From: Bonia amplexicaulis
Taxonomy: Eukaryota; Streptophyta; Magnoliopsida; Poales; Poaceae
NCBI GenBank assembly: GCA_036346245.1
Contig: CM070737.1
Location: forward strand, 16,501,131 to 16,565,130
Direction of reading: 5' to 3'
Length of the DNA: 64,000 nucleotides
Shown: one piece after another, positions 58,976 to 64,000 of the stretch
Numbering within the stretch: position 1 is the first letter of the stretch
Layout of the letters: the number at the start of each line of letters is the position of its first letter
Made by a program: the position numbers and the translations under genes
Notes under the pieces: model-generated
What the model was told of the DNA's origin: nothing
Seen by the model: the letters and a program-made list of their open reading frames with translations, nothing else
Databases searched by the model: none

Positions 58976-59309
58976 TACATGTCGTTCTAGCTTTCAATAT
59001 CTGTTCCTTGATACATGTCATTTTACACTTTCGATGTAGATTTCTATTTCTAAAATCATGTCTCATTTTACACTTTCGATGTAGCTTTCATTTTACACTT
59101 GATACATGTCATTTTCCTTTACATATCCCTTCCATTTCTATTTCTAAAATCATTTACTACTATGAACTAAGTACACAAATTCACAAGCAATAAGTGAACA
59201 AATAAAGGAGGGCAAGATGGTCTTTACATATGCCCTTAGTTGTTGTGCAAAATCTTAGACTGACGCCTATTCATGAACGGAGGGAGTGTTTTGTGACTAT
59301 ACGGCATGC

Positions 59310-59592
59310 TTAGTCTCATTCGTTTCGGTTTCAGCTTCTGATTTTTAGCTTATTTTTTACTATTTATAAATTTTGTTTTTTTCTAAATTTTTGGATTTTT
59401 TTGAGCCTTTTTGTCTGTTCTTTTTTTCTTGTATTCATTTGTATTGTCCATGATGAGCTAGTATATTTTTTCTATTTTTAATTTTTTAAAATAAATTATG
59501 CCAAATAAGTCACCTTCAGCTACAGTAAACTTTCAGTCGCTACAATACAATTTTAATCATAAGCCATAATTTTTCAGCCCAATCAAGCGAGA
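59310..59592 (+). repeat. MITE family A copy
   Basis: A full copy from tctcattcgtttcggtttca to cagcccaatcaagcgagacc. The outermost bases gtctc and gagac are complementary, which helps place the family ends. Confidence 0.7.
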
Positions 59593-60202
59593 CCTAGGTC
59601 TTTTGTGGATGACAGTGCGTTTGCCCCTCTGTGGGTCTGGTGTGATGTGCCTTGTTATTGCCCATGCAGCACGCTTTGGGGCTGAAATGGACGCTCTAAT
59701 TAAAGTCTAAACCTACCGAATTACAAGCAACAAACCATCCGCGTCGTTGTTCCCTTTCCCATCGTCCACCACCACAACACCACAACACCATGCCATGCCA
59801 TGCCATGCGTCTCCTGGCACAATGTGTCACGCACCTGTCCGTCAGTGCCTCCTGAATTCTGAGTTTGAAATAACCATTCGGTTCAGTAAGAGCATGTATA
59901 ACAGTCCATCATTAGCTGTCTATAAAATGTGCTACACATGATATTAGCTGAGGTGTATAAGAGAGAAATATGAGAGAGAGCATCGTCGTCGTTTCGTGAG
60001 TAGTCAACTTAAAGGCCTGAAAAACAAGGTGCTACTGACGTTGACGACACTGTGCATCCTACCTATCGCTGCCATCTCTCCAGCACATGTTTTGTGGGTC
60101 AGCAGCTATCCCGTGGGACCACCCAGCAAAAACAAGGCGTACCCTCTCCTCCAAATTACTCGCACGCCCACCAAATTGGTGAGCTCTAACCAAACACCGG
60201 AT

Positions 60203-60404
60203 CAGTTCTTTTTTGCTGCAGCTTATGGCTTATGATTTTTAGACTGATCGTATAAGAGATTATATGTAACAGAAACTCATATGTGATTTTTTGTCGATAT
60301 AAATGAATACGTACTATAATTAACCGGTAGATTCTACCTTAAAAAAATATTTCGTTTAAAAATAGTTACTATAAAAAATAGTTTTTAAAATCCGAAAAGA
60401 ACAG
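60203..60404. repeat. MITE family B copy, diverged
   Basis: cagttcttttttgctgcagc to ccgaaaagaacagccct, with the interior tataattaaccggtagattc. Confidence 0.6.
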
Positions 60405-60442
60405 CCCTCATCACTAGCCCAGCCACTCGCGCCGTCCGCCGC

Positions 60443-60664
60443 TCAGGACGCCTCGATGACCTCGTGAGGAGGATGCAGCATCGCTACCGCCGTCTCCACC
60501 TCCGCCGTTTCGTAGGCCGTGCTCATTGCTAATAGCCTCGATGCCTCATCTCCGCCCATGGTACATATTGACAGGGGTTCAGATCCAACAGCCATGTCCA
60601 ATTTCTCTGCCGAAAACTCGTATCTGTAGCGCTGGTAAGGCTCCCCCTTCCCAAATTTGTACAT
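60443..60664 (-). CDS. Hypothetical 73-aa protein or shadow of a leader exon
   Basis: A minus-strand ATG-to-TGA frame encodes MYKFGKGEPYQRYRYEFSAE.. with balanced composition, which is better than most random frames here, but no domain is recognised. On the opposite strand the same DNA looks like a plus-strand leader exon ending in gcgctg|gtaaggctcc, followed by an AT-rich intron-like stretch. I cannot decide which is real, and neither may be. Confidence 0.25.
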   Translation of the reverse strand: MYKFGKGEPYQRYRYEFSAEKLDMAVGSEPLSICTMGGDEASRLLAMSTAYETAEVETAVAMLHPPHEVIEAS

Positions 60665-62389
60665 GTCAAATCCTTTGAATGGTAGCTCGAGTTGATCTTA
60701 GTTGAATTTGTTCCATGGTGGCTACGAGAAGTTTCAGCTTTATTTTGCTATCATGTAGCTAAAAATTTTGGTTGTCTGCTTCCGGTGCAAGTAGAGGATG
60801 TACCTTTTCAGCAATTTGCTTCGTAATTTCAAAGTTTGAAGATTTATGAAGGTACAAAACATTCAGTAATATTAGGCTAATCCAGTACCTTCTCAGTTGA
60901 TCTTATTCAGATATGGCTCTTTTGTTTATGAAGATTTATGAAGGTACAAAAGCGTGCAATTATACTTGTATGGTTATGAGCTTTTTCTCTAGAATCTGCT
61001 CTAATGAGTATGATATTGTCATATTCAATCTGTGTCAAATTATGTGCTTCCTGTATCACGGTTTGTGTAGTGCTGAGCAATAATATTTCGGCTTGCTTTC
61101 AGTGTATGTGGGTGTAATCTCTTCTCGCTGAAATGAATCAGCAGAGCTCCTTCCATCTGTTTCGAAAAAAATATTTCAGCTTGCTGATTTCTTGCTAAGT
61201 GTAATAAAGATGCTTGTAAACTCTACAATTCTATTGCAGAGGTCCAAGGATTTGCATAATCGGCTCTTTCATATGTTCTCTATGAAATTTGTGTCAAAAT
61301 TTTCCATTTCAATGTGTTAGATAGTAGCAAAATTCAGACTTGGTTGATCTCTTGATGAGTAAAAGCACTGCTTCAGACTAGCTGTAGTATGAAAACACTT
61401 GAGGCAAATCGTAGTGTACTAGTTCCTACAAATTCAATTCCATATGAATGTATTTATCATAATTTATCTATTTCACGCATATTCAATATGTTTTTATCAT
61501 GTATCCAAATTAAACTAAAATACCTTATATATTGTTGCAATCAAGCAACACAGTCCACAAAGATAAAATTTAGAGTTGATCACCACATTTCTTAAGTTTA
61601 TGCAAGCATTAAAAAATTATAGGTCATATATAGACCACTTAAAGATAATTCATTGTAGGAGGTGTCTTTAGTGCTGTCTACAGATGACATAGAATGGTAC
61701 TATAGACAACAGCTGTCTGTATCATTGTACATATCCTTAAGACGCTATTTTTAATTGGAGCAAGTCATCGAGCTGCAACCAGCAAGTAAGTAAAAAGATT
61801 GATTTAAACTTGTATCAGTACAAAGATTTCATAGAAGTTTAAAAATTATCTCGCACAAGTGCATCTAGACAGAATCTTCAGCGAGCGACAAAAAGAACAT
61901 CTATAATTGTGCAGTAACGGCACAGAGCTCTCTCCTTCAGTCTATGTAGGCCATTTGTAAACAGCTATGTCTTCTAGATTCTGACTTTCAAAAGTCAAAA
62001 GTCCTTTAGAATATATTAAAATTTTAATGTGGTTTTTTCATTGCACTGTCTGTGAAGATATAACAATATTTTTTATTTTTTCTACTTTTCTTCACTTTCT
62101 TTTAATAAATACCTTAGAAAAAACTAACAATCGATATAATGATATTTCAGCTAAAAGACACAACACTTTTATAACATGATTACATGCATAGTACGTAGCA
62201 TCATTTTAACTCTACTTTAACCATCTAATTAATGAAGTTTTAATGCTCTAGAGCATACCATGACCGAATTGCTTACACCCATTGGGAAGCTAGGAAGAGG
62301 CATTCTAACTTTCTATTATTAGGATATGAATATGCTACACTAGCGTAAATAAAAAATTACTGAGTAAATCAGGAAGTTATGTCGGTAAG
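60665..62389. other. AT-rich, no gene recognised
   Basis: It reads like intron or intergenic sequence. A partial family A-like stretch lies at about 61985-62170. No frame with recognisable content. Confidence 0.45.
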
Positions 62390-63690
62390 AGATCATAAAT
62401 CGTTACCACTAGACCCGCAGTACAGCAGAAGAAGAGTTGAAGCAATCCAGTTCAATGTAACGCACATCGATGTAGTAGAAGTAGTCAATTGTCCAACGTA
62501 TTTGGAAAGCGATCCTTAGAAGCCGATTGTCCTCTAGCGGCAGTCGATCTCCATGAACCGATTGTCTTCTCCTTGGATTGTCCCAATCAGCGCTGCAGTC
62601 ACAACAATGCCTCTACTGATGCCTTCCAAAGTCCAGGGAGGAGACAGCTAAGGTTTCGGTAGGTGGTGCAATATCTCTATGTCTTACCACTTTAACCATA
62701 GCCCAAGACACCCCTTTATATAGAGTATCTGATCAGATTCTTATCCAATATGAGTAGAGATCGTATCTCCACTCGGAGAGCCTTCGACCGAAACCACATC
62801 CAATACGAGTAGATATCGTGTCCTACTCAGAGAACTTCTGGTCGGATCCTAACTGTTCCATCCCATTAAGTGTGTGACCCTGTAAGTTCCTGTATACTTG
62901 TTTGTAACTCAAAAATATCTTTCCAATCATTGGTGAGTAGCGGTCCTTAATAAAACATATCGACACCTAAATATGCACAAAGATCATATATGGATGAACC
63001 TTATGCAATATAATGTGCAACCAAGTCATATTTACTCACGATCAATTTATAATTCCTTATTACTAGATCGTATCTGGTTACAACCGGTCCGTATTCTCAT
63101 ACGACTAGTTTGCAAGCCAGTTTGTAATATGTCCGACCAGCTCACGACCAATCAGTATAACCATACTACCAGTTCGTATCTGGACAGACTAAACAACTGT
63201 TTGTGTATTCTCCTTTTGCCTCACGATATCCGATCGAACTCCAAATGAGAAATATATCATCCATAGATTGTTAAATTTTTCCCGATCTAATGATGTTGAT
63301 GGATAACTTCACATGGTTGACTCTTCGACCACCCATGGCATGTCTATATACTTTCTTTATCCGACCATATGAAGGGGCTCATAGATATCTCTCATGTTAT
63401 GTAGGAATGATAAATCCCATATTCAACCAGTCACGTTTCTCCGCAGGTTACATAGTATATCCGAAAACTACCTTTATAATTACACAGCTATAGAGTAGCA
63501 TTTGATAATCTTTAAGTGCACTACTACATATGTAGAAAATTATGTTGATTTTAAATAAAAAGATTATACATTATCTTTACTTGAGATCAACTAATAACAT
63601 ATAAAACATAACAATCTTAACAATCTATAATCATATCTATTATTATCTTGAGGACGTATCAGGAATGTTGTAGCACTCTACAAGCGCGTT
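62390..63690 (-). mobile_element. Probable copia-type LTR fragment
   Basis: On the minus strand, tatataaagg (about 62725 on the plus strand as cctttatata) sits between stretches rich in gactcctactc-like and ggatccgacc words. On the plus strand ttgactcttcgaccacccat at about 63318 resembles sequence often found in grass copia LTRs. The ends and a partner LTR were not found. Confidence 0.3.
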
Positions 63691-63811
63691 CACTGGCAGT
63701 GAGGATACGAACCTTACTCTACATTTTGGCCAAAAGGCCCATCAAGAGAGCACCGTTTTCAATACTTCGTACGCAAGAGAACAACATTCACCATTTCCAT
63801 CCACGTACCCT

Positions 63812-64000
63812 AAACTTTTTTCTGCTCATTTCAGTTTTTCCGTTGGACTTTTAGCTTCTAGATACTTTTTTTTAATTTTATCTTTTTCTATTTTTTTGCT
63901 TTTTTCCGTATTCCTCTGTGATTGGTTAATATATTTTTATTTTACTTTTTAAATTTAATTATGTTAAAAAGCCACCAATAGATACAGTGTGAAATAAGCC
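63812..64000 (+). repeat. MITE family A copy, cut by the window end
   Basis: It starts near tctgctcatttcagtttttc; the last visible family words are ttaattatgttaaaaagccacc and gatacagtgt. Confidence 0.6.

Overview
This is plant nuclear DNA, almost certainly from a grass (Poaceae). Intron-containing genes with GC-rich first exons are scattered through AT-rich intergenic DNA packed with MITEs and decayed LTR, LINE and Mutator-type elements. Species cannot be assigned from sequence alone. I see no bacterial-style operons, CRISPR arrays, rRNA or convincing tRNA genes.

Five protein-coding genes can be modelled with splice junctions that keep frame. (1) 10440-10955 (+): a two-exon OXIDATIVE STRESS 3 (OXS3)-like protein. 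(2) 16548-19733 (-): a six-exon PTPMT-type phosphatidylglycerophosphate/dual-specificity phosphatase, with HCX5R motif intact. (3) 29301-31884 (-): a three-exon plant mobile domain (PMD, MAIN/MAIL-like) protein of 772 aa. (4) 45270-45989 (-): an intronless plant RR-type tandem CCCH zinc-finger protein. (5) 51310-55642 (-): an eight-exon PERK-type proline-rich receptor-like kinase of 682 aa. They look like independent genes that happen to be neighbours; nothing suggests a shared pathway.

Broken genes: a HAD-superfamily (Cof-type) hydrolase pseudogene on the minus strand at about 11452-14640, a serine-rich exon fragment near 27400-27946, and an unrecognised coding-like fragment at 35230-35650.

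Mobile DNA by position: LINE 3' fragment (2619-3668); decayed Ty1/copia element with two short LTRs (6791-8709); CACTA-type subterminal repeats (23270-23455); LTR/PBS remnant (23560-23880); a compact non-autonomous LTR retrotransposon with GC-rich cargo (24387-26156); a hAT element with perfect 8-bp target duplication directly upstream of the PMD gene (32436-34784); a 2.8-kb SIRE-like solo LTR with perfect 5-bp duplication (36707-39488); a gypsy-like LTR (about 42400-43549); a decayed MuDR-like transposase followed by a second PMD fragment (48079-50560); and at least two recurrent MITE families spread over the whole window.

The most interesting theme is the PMD. One intact host-like PMD gene has a hAT element in its leader region, and 19 kb away a PMD fragment sits at the end of a MULE transposase remnant. 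Domesticated and transposon-borne forms of the same domain are therefore in one window.
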